Position numbers and translations under genes: made by a program | Part shown: piece by piece, positions 32,663 through 39,808 of the stretch | Position numbering within the stretch: the first letter of the stretch is position 1 | Layout of the letters: every line of letters begins with the position of its first letter | From: an uncultured Flavobacteriales bacterium | GTDB taxonomy: Bacteria > Bacteroidota > Bacteroidia > Flavobacteriales > Crocinitomicaceae | Length of the DNA: 39,808 bases | NCBI GenBank assembly: GCA_946480815.1 | Contig: CAMLLB010000036.1 | Coordinates: forward strand, 1-39,808 | Direction: 5' to 3' | Notes under the pieces: model-generated | Databases searched by the model: none | What the model saw: only the letters and a program-made list of their open reading frames with translations | What the model was told of the DNA's origin: nothing

Positions 32663-35456
32663 CCAGCCAGTTATTTGCCAATTCCATTTCCACCTCCATC
32701 GGCACAGCCAACGAAACCGCAGTTTCCATTGCTTTTTTCACTAAAGCTTTCATGATTTCCTGCTCGTCTTTGTGTACGTCGAAAACCAATTCATCGTGCA
32801 CCTGCAGGATCATTTTCGATTGGACCTTTGCTTCGGTCATTGCTTTGTCTACTGCTACCATGGCAAGTTTCACGATATCTGCTGCAGAACCCTGGATCGG
32901 TGCATTAACGGCATTTCGTTCCGCAAAACCTCTTACAACTGCATTTGCCGAATTGATATCCGGTAAATAACGTCTGCGTTGCATGATGGTTTCAACGTAA
33001 CCGTTCTCACGGGCATTTTTCACCGCTTTGTCCATATAGGTTTTGATAGTAGAATACTGCGCGAAGTAGGAATCAATGATCTGTTTTGCTTCTGTTCTGC
33101 TGATTCCAAGATTCTGTGAAAGGCCAAATGCAGACTGTCCGTAAATGATTCCGAAGTTCACCGCTTTTGCTGCACTACGCTGATCTTTCGTTACGTCGTC
33201 CAGTTCTACATGGAATACTTTTGCAGCCGTCGCGCGGTGAATATCCACCTTATCGTTAAATGCCCGGATCATATTTTCGTCATTTGCCAACGCAGCAATG
33301 ATGCGCAATTCGATCTGGGAATAATCCGCAGACATCAACTGAAAATCTTCCGAGCGGGCAATAAACGCCTTCCGGATTTCCTTTCCACGCTCACTGCGAA
33401 TCGGGATGTTTTGTAAGTTCGGATTATTGGAACTCAAACGTCCGGTTGCCGTAATGGTCTGCATGTAACTGGTGTGCACCCTGCCGTCGATCGGGTCTTT
33501 CATTGTTGGAAGCGGGTCTACGTAAGTAGATTTCAACTTCTTCATTTGACGGTAATCCAGGATGCATGGAATGATCTCATGATCGTTCTTGTGCTGTTGC
33601 AAAATATCTTCAGATGTAGCATATTGACCTGTTTTGGTCTTTTTAGCTTTCGAAGAAATCTTCATGTGCTCGAATAGCACATCACCCAATTGTTTCGGAG
33701 AATCTACGTTGAAATCCATACCGGCCAATTCTTTGATCCTGATTTCAAGAGCTGCTGTTTCTTCAGCCAATTGTTTCGAATATGCTTCCAGGTGAGGAAT
33801 GTCAATAGCGACACCTTCTTCTTCCATTTTTGCCAATACGGAAACCAACGGCATTTCCATTTCATAGAACAGTTTTTTCAAATGTTCTTTCTCGATCTGC
33901 GGTCCGAATAATTGTTTCAATTGAAAGGTAATATCCGCATCTTCACAAGCGTAGTCACAGATCGCTTCCGGTGGAAGATCTCCCATATTTCCCTGGCCTT
34001 TTCCTTTTTTACCAATCAGTGTTTCAATACTGATCGGAGTATAGTTCAGGTAATATTCCGCCAGGAAATCCATTCCTTGTTTGGATTCCGGCTGGATCAA
34101 ATAATGAGCGATCATGGTATCGAAGAGCGGTCCGGCAAATTGAACTCCGTAGCGATGCAAAACCTGCATATCGTATTTCATGTTGTGAGCGATCTTTTCG
34201 ATCGTTTCACTTTCAAAGAACGGCTTGAATTCATCAACAATTGCCTGTGCTTCGGCTTTGTCTTTCGGAACAGCTACATAGTACGCTTCACGTGCTTTGA
34301 AAGAAAAAGACATTCCCACCAGGTTGGCGTGCAAGGCATTTACGTCGGTTGTTTCTGTGTCAAAACATACCGATTTTTCTGCCAGTAATTTAGTCAGTAA
34401 AGCTTTACGTTCTTCTGGCAAGGTAACTAAATGATAGGATGGCTTTTCGGTTGCAATGGTCTTCACACCGCTTGTAGGTTGAGCTTGTTGTACTTCTACC
34501 AGGCTTTGTGTTCCGAACAGGTCCAATTGACCATTTTCATCTACTCCTGCTGAAGTAACCACAATTTCTTCCCCGGTAATTCGTTTAGCCAGATTCCGGA
34601 ATTCAAGGTCTGTGAAAATGTCGAGAATAAGATCTTTATCCGGCTCCTGGTGCTTTAGTTCTTCCGGATTGAATTCTACCGGTGAGTCGAGAATGATCGT
34701 TGCAAGGAGTTTGGAAATGATTCCCTGTTCCTTGAAATTGATCATGTTTTCTTTCATTTTCCCTTTGAGAGCTTCCACATTCTCAAATACACCTTCCATG
34801 GACCCGTAATCGGCAATCAGTTTTTTGGCGGTTTTCTCACCAACTCCCGGAATTCCCGGAATATTATCGGCAGCATCTCCCCACAATCCAAGGATGTCAA
34901 TGACTTGCATTGGATTTTGGACCTCAAATTTCTCGCAGACTTCTTTTACGCCCATTACCGTCGCAGGATCTCCGCCTCGTCCGGGTTTATAAATGAAAAT
35001 ATTTTCGCTTACCAATTGACCGAAATCCTTGTCCGGTGTCATCATATAAGTAAGGAATCCTTCTTTTTCTGCTTTTTTAGCCAGCGTTCCTATCAAATCA
35101 TCCGCTTCGTAGCCTTCTACCACATACATCGGGATCCGGAATGCTTCAATGATCCGTTTGATCGGTTCGATCATATTACGAATATCTTCGGGCATTTCTT
35201 CCCGGTGTGCCTTGTAATCGGCAAAGTCCACATTTCGGTTCGTTGCACCTCCAGGAGGATCAAAAACCACCGCAATGTGTGTTGGTTTCTCTTTATTGAG
35301 AATATCGATCAATACATTGGTGAAGCCAAAAGCTGCAGAAGTATTTTGTCCTTTCGAATTCACGCGTGGATTTTTTGCAAAAGCGAAATACGCTCTGTAA
35401 ATCAGCGCGAAAGCATCTAAGAGGAATAATTTTTTATCTGACTCCGGAGTAAGCAT
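32652..35456 (-). CDS. polA: DNA polymerase I
   Basis: A 934-residue family A polymerase with all three activities. The 5'-3' exonuclease domain (about 1-275) contains FDPPGG, EGYEADDLIG, TPDKDFGQLV and GDAADNIPGIPGVGEKTA. The 3'-5' exonuclease is intact, with DTET at 366-369, NMKYD and YACEDAD, so proofreading is expected. The polymerase domain has motif A DYSQIELR (D711), motif B (KAVNFGIIYGQSAFG) and motif C VHDE (D888). Length is normal for a proofreading Pol I. I chose the ATG at 35456 because the longer frame begins with a TTG at 35465. It is divergent from the PQQ-propeller gene, across a 335-nt region with an inverted-repeat element. Confidence 0.97.
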   Translation of the reverse strand: MLTPESDKKLFLLDAFALIYRAYFAFAKNPRVNSKGQNTSAAFGFTNVLIDILNKEKPTHIAVVFDPPGGATNRNVDFADYKAHREEMPEDIRNMIEPIKRIIEAFRIPMYVVEGYEADDLIGTLAKKAEKEGFLTYMMTPDKDFGQLVSENIFIYKPGRGGDPATVMGVKEVCEKFEVQNPMQVIDILGLWGDAADNIPGIPGVGEKTAKKLIADYGSMEGVFENVEALKGKMKENMINFKEQGIISKLLATIILDSPVEFNPEELKHQEPDKDLILDIFTDLEFRNLAKRITGEEIVVTSAGVDENGQLDLFGTQSLVEVQQAQPTSGVKTIATEKPSYHLVTLPEERKALLTKLLAEKSVCFDTETTDVNALHANLVGMSFSFKAREAYYVAVPKDKAEAQAIVDEFKPFFESETIEKIAHNMKYDMQVLHRYGVQFAGPLFDTMIAHYLIQPESKQGMDFLAEYYLNYTPISIETLIGKKGKGQGNMGDLPPEAICDYACEDADITFQLKQLFGPQIEKEHLKKLFYEMEMPLVSVLAKMEEEGVAIDIPHLEAYSKQLAEETAALEIRIKELAGMDFNVDSPKQLGDVLFEHMKISSKAKKTKTGQYATSEDILQQHKNDHEIIPCILDYRQMKKLKSTYVDPLPTMKDPIDGRVHTSYMQTITATGRLSSNNPNLQNIPIRSERGKEIRKAFIARSEDFQLMSADYSQIELRIIAALANDENMIRAFNDKVDIHRATAAKVFHVELDDVTKDQRSAAKAVNFGIIYGQSAFGLSQNLGISRTEAKQIIDSYFAQYSTIKTYMDKAVKNARENGYVETIMQRRRYLPDINSANAVVRGFAERNAVNAPIQGSAADIVKLAMVAVDKAMTEAKVQSKMILQVHDELVFDVHKDEQEIMKALVKKAMETAVSLAVPMEVEMELANNWLDAH

Positions 35457-35537
35457 AATCTTCAAGAATTGTGAGGTACAAGTTTAAGGCAAATTCAGGA
35501 AATTTCGATCCGTTTTCCCTGAATGTTTTGAGTTTGA

Positions 35538-35692
35538 TAATCCTCCCCATAATCGCCCTCCAAAGGGGGAAGCGCCAAAATTCTCTTTTGGAGATTTAAC
35601 TTTGCTTCAAAAATCTAATATAGAAAGGTGTATTGTTCCTTTTGGAAGTGGATTGAAATCTCCCCCTTTGGAGGGGGACCAAGGGGGAGGAT
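35538..35692. repeat. 155-nt MITE-like element with about 35-nt imperfect terminal inverted repeats
   Basis: The left end (35538-35572) reads ATAATCCTCCCC... and contains CCCTCCAAAGGGGGAAG. The right end (35656-35692), reverse-complemented, reads ATCCTCCCCCTTGGTCCCCC and then TCCAAAGGGGGAGA, so the two are inverted copies over about 35 nt. About 80 nt of unrelated AT-rich sequence lie between. The same end sequence occurs at 7064-7131. The element fills much of the 335-nt polA/PQQ intergenic region; nothing else but a promoter is visible there. No open frame or transposase. Confidence 0.7.
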
Positions 35693-35753
35693 GTGAGAAT
35701 TTGGTTTCAATAGGTAGAATTAACACTCTGAACTGCATAACTATTCAAGCCTC

Positions 35754-35787
35754 TTTGATTTTTTAGTTTTCAATTCACCGAAATTTG
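35754..35787 (+). promoter_or_regulatory. possible promoter of the PQQ-propeller gene
   Basis: TTTG at 35754-35757 as the -33 element and GAAATTTG at 35780-35787 as the -7 element (one mismatch to TAnnTTTG), 22 nt apart. The -7 box ends 4 nt before the GTG start at 35792, which would give a leaderless transcript. Confidence 0.4.
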
Positions 35788-35791
35788 TAGT

Positions 35792-37405
35792 GTGTTCAGA
35801 GCCTTTAAATTAGTTGTTGCTTACGGGATTGTCTTTTTGGTCGGTTATCTCGGAACGGGTATTACATTGCATTATGTAAAACCTGAAGTGCGCATGTTGC
35901 CTGAATTCGTGGAGAACATCCTGGATGGCGGTGCAATTTGGAAGGTCCAATACCCGGAAGAATCCGATGTTTCCATGTTTGATCAGCGGACTTACAACCC
36001 GGAAGGACACGATCCGGAAGAAGCAATTTTGTTTACGGACGATTACAATTCGGAGAATGGCATTTTCTGTTTTAGAGGAAATGCTCAGCGCAATACACCA
36101 ACTCGCGGTGTTTTGAAAGGAAAACCTGTAAACGTTCGCCTGGATTGGGAATTTATCACCGGCTACGACGGCAGAACAACCGAATATGGTTCCTGGGGTG
36201 GTGGTTCCGGATGGACCGGTCAGCCCTTGGTAGTAAAGTGGCCGGAGGCCATGGCAAAACGACTCCATGGAATTGACCCCGAATACCTCAATCAGCCAAA
36301 TTTCAAAGAAGTGATTGTTGGAAGTTTGTGTGGTGATATCTACTTCATTGATTGGAAGACAGGGAAAGCAACGCGCCCGCATGTCACGATCGAAAACCCG
36401 ATCAAAGGCACTGTATCAGTCGATCCAAGGATGAACGGTTTGTTGTACGTGGGGCAGGGAATCAAAAATGGTGAACGTTTCGGGTCATACATCTTCAACA
36501 TGTTTACAGGAGAGGAAATTTTCTTCCGGAGCGGTTTGGACCCGAAAGCGAGGAGAAATTGGGGCGCATTTGACAGTAATTCGCTGATTGATGCAAAAAC
36601 AGGATATTGGATCCATCCGGCAGAAAATGGCCAGATCTATAAAACCAGGATTGCTAATGGTAAAATGATTCCGAAGCCCTTTATTTTCAATTATCAAATC
36701 CAAAGACACCCGGATTTGGGAATCGAATCGAGTTTTGGTGCCTGGAATAACCTGGGTTGGTTCGGGGATAATGGCGGAAATGTATTTTGCCTGAACCTGA
36801 TGACCATGAGCCCGGTTTGGTATCTGGACAATTACGATGACACAGATGCGTCGATGGTGGTGGATTTGCAGGAAGATAATCATCCTTATTTATTTATAGG
36901 GAATGAGGTGGATAAACAAGGAGAAACCGGAACGGCCCATATTCGCAAGATTGATGGAATTACCGGGAAAGAAATTTGGGATGTCTCCCGTAAATCGACC
37001 AATACAAAATTGAACGGACGTGTAAATTCCGGAGGTGTTTTGGCTTCGGTTTTACCTGGTAAGAAAAAGGCAAAGCAGCTGGTATATGGAATTTTCTCGA
37101 GGATTAACGGAACATTAGCAGGAGAATTCGTGGCAATCGATAAGGTTTCCGGTAAAGAAAAATTCTCCATTCCCATGGATTATTACAGTTGGGCTTCTCC
37201 GATTGATTTGTATGACAAGGAAGGGAATTGCTATATTTTCTTCACGGACGTTTACGGAACAATTTACCTCGTTGATGGTCTGAACGGTAAGATTATCGTC
37301 AAACGCAAGACGGATTGTGTCTGGGAATCCTCTCCTGTGGCCTGGGGAAATCGAATTGTTGTGGGGAGCAGGGGAAAGAAGATTGTGAGCTTCATAATAG
37401 ACTAA
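35792..37405 (+). CDS. PQQ-like beta-propeller protein, membrane-anchored
   Basis: A 537-residue protein with an N-terminal membrane span or signal anchor (about 6-28, VAYGIVFLVGYLGTGITLHY), then a PQQ-like beta-propeller. The FRGNAQRNTPTRG opening resembles the pattern of PQQ-repeat proteins with a leading FRGN-type motif, and the repeated blades have tails like GDIYFIDWKTGKATR, GGNVFCLNLMTM, HIRKIDGITGKEIWDV, GEFVAIDKVSGKEKFSI and GTIYLVDGLNGKIIV. It is probably periplasmic and anchored, a scaffold or binding protein; the catalytic PQQ dehydrogenase residues are not evident. I chose the GTG at 35792, because no in-frame ATG precedes the membrane span (the upstream frame stops at 35756-35758). 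Confidence 0.82.
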   Translation: MFRAFKLVVAYGIVFLVGYLGTGITLHYVKPEVRMLPEFVENILDGGAIWKVQYPEESDVSMFDQRTYNPEGHDPEEAILFTDDYNSENGIFCFRGNAQRNTPTRGVLKGKPVNVRLDWEFITGYDGRTTEYGSWGGGSGWTGQPLVVKWPEAMAKRLHGIDPEYLNQPNFKEVIVGSLCGDIYFIDWKTGKATRPHVTIENPIKGTVSVDPRMNGLLYVGQGIKNGERFGSYIFNMFTGEEIFFRSGLDPKARRNWGAFDSNSLIDAKTGYWIHPAENGQIYKTRIANGKMIPKPFIFNYQIQRHPDLGIESSFGAWNNLGWFGDNGGNVFCLNLMTMSPVWYLDNYDDTDASMVVDLQEDNHPYLFIGNEVDKQGETGTAHIRKIDGITGKEIWDVSRKSTNTKLNGRVNSGGVLASVLPGKKKAKQLVYGIFSRINGTLAGEFVAIDKVSGKEKFSIPMDYYSWASPIDLYDKEGNCYIFFTDVYGTIYLVDGLNGKIIVKRKTDCVWESSPVAWGNRIVVGSRGKKIVSFIID

Positions 37406-37472
37406 AAGACATGAGACGAAAGACCCAAGACAGAAATCAGTCTTAAGTCTGCTGTCTTTTGTCTATCGTCTT
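37406..37472. repeat. imperfect inverted repeat of AAAGAC-type words
   Basis: The left arm (37406-37433) contains AAGAC, GACGAAAGAC and AAGACAG. The right arm (37446-37472) carries GTCTTTTGTC and CGTCTT, complementary to the left with small gaps. The element starts directly after the PQQ-propeller stop and may act as its terminator. A T-rich stretch follows (TTCCTTGTTACTTTTC). Confidence 0.55.
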
Positions 37473-37530
37473 CCTTGTTACTTTTCAAAACTTTCACATT
37501 TTCACCTCAATCAGTCAGCAACTAAAAATG

Positions 37531-37538
37531 TATCTTTG
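37531..37538 (+). promoter_or_regulatory. -7 box TATCTTTG of the surE operon
   Basis: TATCTTTG is a perfect TAnnTTTG match 6 nt before the ATG at 37545. The transcript would be leaderless or nearly so. A clear -33 TTTG is not visible. Confidence 0.6.
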
Positions 37539-37544
37539 TTTTCA

Positions 37545-38315
37545 ATGAAAAATTCGAATCGCCCACTCATTTTCGTAACCAATGATGACAGTCTTCATGC
37601 AAAAGGAATTGCTTCCTTAGTCGCTGTTGCTCAGGAATTTGGAGATGTAGTGGTAATAGCTCCTGATAAACCACAGTCAGGAATGGGTCATGCCATCACG
37701 ATCTCACATCCATTGAGATTGTTTCATTCAGATATTTTTAATGGAATTGAATCTTACTCATGCAGCGGCACACCCGTAGACTGTATCAAGCTGGGAGTGT
37801 ATGAAGTGTTGCATCGAAAACCGGACCTGATCTTGTCCGGGATTAATCATGGATTGAATTCATCGACGAACGTATTGTATTCCGGAACGATGTCGGCAGC
37901 AGTGGAAGGGGCAATGGAACACATTCCAAGTATTGGTTTTTCATATGGGGATTTTGATCCGGATGCCGATTTTTCAGCTCCCATGCATGTGGCAGGACAA
38001 ATTATCCCGCAGATCCTGAAAAACGGGTTGCCGCAAGGGGTTTGCCTGAATGTAAACATTCCGAAAGGACCGCTTGAAGCATTGAAAGGAATCGAAGTTT
38101 GCAGACAAGCGTATGCATTTTGGGAAGACCGTTTTGATAAGCGGATGGATCAATTCGGAAGGCCGTATTACTGGTTAACCGGAACATTTGATTCGCGTGA
38201 AGATGCAACGGATACGGATTTACATTTTCTGGATCAGGGCTATGCTACGATCGTACCTACTCAATTTGATTTGACTGCTCACCAGACAATTGCTGGTTTA
38301 AAAAAGATATTCTAA
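37545..38315 (+). CDS. surE: 5'/3'-nucleotidase SurE
   Basis: A 256-residue SurE-family metal-dependent phosphatase that removes phosphate from nucleoside 5'- and 3'-monophosphates. The N-terminal metal motif is TNDDS (D14, D15), followed by IAPDKPQSGMGHAIT, SCSGTPVDCIKLG and LSGINHGLN with the conserved asparagine. The sequence GTMSAAVEGAME is also typical. I chose the ATG at 37545, since the frame's first codon is a TTG at 37536, inside the -7 box. Its stop overlaps the start of the next gene (TAATG). It is the first gene of the surE-membrane protein-lpxB operon. Confidence 0.96.
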   Translation: MKNSNRPLIFVTNDDSLHAKGIASLVAVAQEFGDVVVIAPDKPQSGMGHAITISHPLRLFHSDIFNGIESYSCSGTPVDCIKLGVYEVLHRKPDLILSGINHGLNSSTNVLYSGTMSAAVEGAMEHIPSIGFSYGDFDPDADFSAPMHVAGQIIPQILKNGLPQGVCLNVNIPKGPLEALKGIEVCRQAYAFWEDRFDKRMDQFGRPYYWLTGTFDSREDATDTDLHFLDQGYATIVPTQFDLTAHQTIAGLKKIF

Positions 38316-38626
38316 TGAAAAAAAGATTTAACTGGAATTCACGTGTAACGGTTGGAATGATCATCGGGGTTTTATCTCCGTTTCTATGTGTTCCGCTTAC
38401 CATCCTGATTATTTCCTGGGCACAGCATTATTCCTTTTCCTTGTTTTGGGATCGGTTTTTTATGGATTTGAACGTCATGAGTAAATTTCTTTCACTTTCC
38501 ATTATTCCAAACCTGATTTGGTTTTATGTATTCCTGAACAAGGAACGTTATGACCTGGCACGTGGAATTATTGTGGGATCCGGCTTGTTCCTTCCGTTTA
38601 TTATTTACGTCAATTTGATCCGTTAA
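38315..38626 (+). CDS. small membrane protein between surE and lpxB
   Basis: A 103-residue protein with three predicted membrane spans: about 11-31 (VTVGMIIGVLSPFLCVPLTILI), 53-69 and 78-99. It begins with a basic MKKRFNW, consistent with a cytoplasmic N-terminus, and has no recognisable catalytic motif. It overlaps surE by 1 nt (TAATG) and ends directly before the lpxB ATG, so the three genes are co-expressed. A role near lipid A synthesis at the inner membrane is suggested by its position, but it is only inference. Confidence 0.82.
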   Translation: MKKRFNWNSRVTVGMIIGVLSPFLCVPLTILIISWAQHYSFSLFWDRFFMDLNVMSKFLSLSIIPNLIWFYVFLNKERYDLARGIIVGSGLFLPFIIYVNLIR

Positions 38627-39736
38627 ATGAGCAAGAAACTGTATATTATTTCAGGTGAGGCTTCCGGGGATTTACATGGAGCAAATGTGATGAAGGAGTT
38701 GTATGCGGAACAGCCTGACCTGGATATTCGTTTTTGGGGAGGAGATAAAATGCAGGCCGTCGGAGGAACAATGGCAAAACATATCCGTGATCTGGCATTT
38801 ATGGGATTTGTGGAAGTATTGATGAATCTGCCTACGATCTTACGAAACATTCGGTTTTGCAAAGAGGACATCCTGAAATTTCAACCGGACGCATTACTGT
38901 TAATCGATTACCCGGGTTTTAATATGCGGATTGCTGAATGGGCAAAGAAAAACAATATCAAAGTCTATTATTATATTTCTCCAACCGTTTGGGCCTGGAA
39001 AGAAAACCGGGTGCATAAGATCAAGAGAGATGTGTTCAAATTGTTTTGCATTCTTCCGTTTGAAGCGGATTTCTATAAGAAATACAACTACGAAGTAGAA
39101 TATGTTGGTCACCCGTTACTGGATGAGATTGAACAATACCGGGAACTTCCAAAACAAGAATTGGAGCTAACTGCAACAAACAAACCCATAATTGCTATGT
39201 TACCGGGCTCCCGAAAACAGGAATTACGGACAAAATTGCCTGTTATGCTTCCCCTGGTTGATCTTTTTCCACAGTATCATTTTGTCATTGCCGGAGCACC
39301 GAATATGGATCTTGCGATCTACAAAGAATTGATCGGTGACAAAAAAGTGGACGTTGTTTATGGACAGACATATCCTTTATTGCAGCAATCGGAGGCAGCA
39401 GTGGTAACTTCCGGGACGGCTACGTTGGAAACAGGCTTATTTGAAATTCCCGAAGTGGTGTGTTATATCGGAAATGCTATTTCTTATCAGATTGCCAAAA
39501 GATTGGTCAAAGTGAAATACATTTCATTGGTGAACCTGATCCTGGATAAAGAATCTGTTACTGAGTTAATCCAAAATGATTGTACTACAGAGCGCTTAGC
39601 GAAAGAATTGTCGCTCGTCATTAAAGGCGGAAGCAAGCGTGAGCAGGTACTGGAAGACTATTCCAAATTAAAAGCGTTATTAGGAAAAGGAGGTGCATCC
39701 AAAAAAGTTGCACAATCCTTGTTGAAAACTATTTGA
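38627..39736 (+). CDS. lpxB: lipid-A-disaccharide synthase
   Basis: A 369-residue GT19-family glycosyltransferase that joins UDP-2,3-diacylglucosamine and lipid X to form the lipid A disaccharide. Landmarks are SGEASGDLHGANVM at the N-terminus, YYISPTVWAWKENRVHKIK, the C-terminal-domain start MLPGSRKQEL, and the late TSGTATLETGL with EVVCYIG. Length is normal. It begins immediately after the stop of the small membrane protein gene. The next gene starts 41 nt after its stop, with its own -7 box. Confidence 0.96.
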   Translation: MSKKLYIISGEASGDLHGANVMKELYAEQPDLDIRFWGGDKMQAVGGTMAKHIRDLAFMGFVEVLMNLPTILRNIRFCKEDILKFQPDALLLIDYPGFNMRIAEWAKKNNIKVYYYISPTVWAWKENRVHKIKRDVFKLFCILPFEADFYKKYNYEVEYVGHPLLDEIEQYRELPKQELELTATNKPIIAMLPGSRKQELRTKLPVMLPLVDLFPQYHFVIAGAPNMDLAIYKELIGDKKVDVVYGQTYPLLQQSEAAVVTSGTATLETGLFEIPEVVCYIGNAISYQIAKRLVKVKYISLVNLILDKESVTELIQNDCTTERLAKELSLVIKGGSKREQVLEDYSKLKALLGKGGASKKVAQSLLKTI

Positions 39737-39765
39737 GTTCGAACCGATTTCAGTTTGGTACAGAA

Positions 39766-39773
39766 CTAATTTT
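39766..39773 (+). promoter_or_regulatory. -7 box TAATTTTG of the next gene
   Basis: TAATTTTG is a perfect TAnnTTTG match 4 nt before the ATG at 39778, again a nearly leaderless arrangement. No -33 TTTG is at the expected distance. Confidence 0.45.
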
Positions 39774-39777
39774 GTAG

Positions 39778-39808
39778 GATGTTGCGCTTATTCGTGCTCA
39801 TAGGGTTC
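39778..39808 (+). CDS. start of a further gene, truncated by the window end
   Basis: An ATG begins MLRLFVLIGF, a hydrophobic stretch that would fit a signal peptide or membrane span. Only ten codons are present. It is supported by the -7 box just upstream and by its position after lpxB, but the product cannot be named. Confidence 0.35.

Noticed and set aside
35810..36382. Reverse-strand 190-codon open frame antisense to the PQQ-propeller gene
   Set aside because: It covers the propeller blades in the antisense direction, and its translated sequence has no recognisable domain.
1..39808. tRNA, rRNA or rRNA operon genes
   Set aside because: I saw no cloverleaf with conserved TTCAA-type loops or rRNA blocks. 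A tRNA scan would settle this.

Overview
The window is about 40 kb of bacterial chromosome at roughly 40% GC. It comes from a member of the Bacteroidota, most likely a flavobacterium; a Fluviicola/Crocinitomicaceae relative is my best guess from the gene content, not something the sequence proves. Signs of the phylum: several large secreted proteins end in type IX secretion (T9SS) C-terminal sorting domains built around YPNP; promoters carry the Bacteroidota -7 box TAnnTTTG; start codons lack purine-rich Shine-Dalgarno sequences; and intergenic hairpins are of kinds common in this group. I see no tRNA, rRNA, CRISPR array, integrase, transposase or phage gene.

Layout. 1-1045 is the 3' part of a YgiQ-type radical SAM gene, followed by a small convergent DUF3606 gene. 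1559-3950 is a tight four-gene signalling unit: a small CPPYC-tailed protein, a multi-spanning membrane protein, a histidine kinase and a LuxR-type response regulator, the last three overlapping. 4041-5928 is a reverse-strand operon (Rid-family deaminase, TPR-like membrane protein, rRNA-type methyltransferase) divergent from gpsA. An AraC-type regulator and a DUF983 gene diverge at about 8.05 kb. 8862-12362 encodes a 1166-residue secreted cell-wall amidase. 12639-14202 holds prs-rplY. 14281-17439 is an overlapping operon (msrC, SbsA-Ig lipoprotein, YbhN-like membrane protein). 17821-19067 holds a DnaQ-like exonuclease and a small exported protein.

19183-23725 contains two tandem, closely related M43 metalloproteases with T9SS signals. 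They are followed by an SDR oxidoreductase, a cystathionine gamma-synthase/lyase family enzyme and a large UPF1-like helicase. 29628-32165 is an M36 (fungalysin) metalloprotease with a PA domain and a T9SS signal. polA with a small exported protein runs on the reverse strand. The window ends with a PQQ-propeller protein, the surE-small membrane protein-lpxB operon, and the first codons of another gene.

The genes are mostly housekeeping (DNA repair synthesis, PRPP, lipid A, glycerol phosphate, ribosome) mixed with a secreted degradative set of three metalloproteases and one amidase, all apparently T9SS cargo. The less ordinary content lies in four places: the two-component unit with a separate membrane protein; the degenerate lysozyme-like head of the amidase; the helicase; and the intergenic DNA, which holds at least six kinds of inverted-repeat element plus an orphan structured region at 17455-17645. 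Several -7 boxes lie only 4-8 nt from the start codon, which suggests leaderless or nearly leaderless transcripts. I found no clear new defence island or mobile system.
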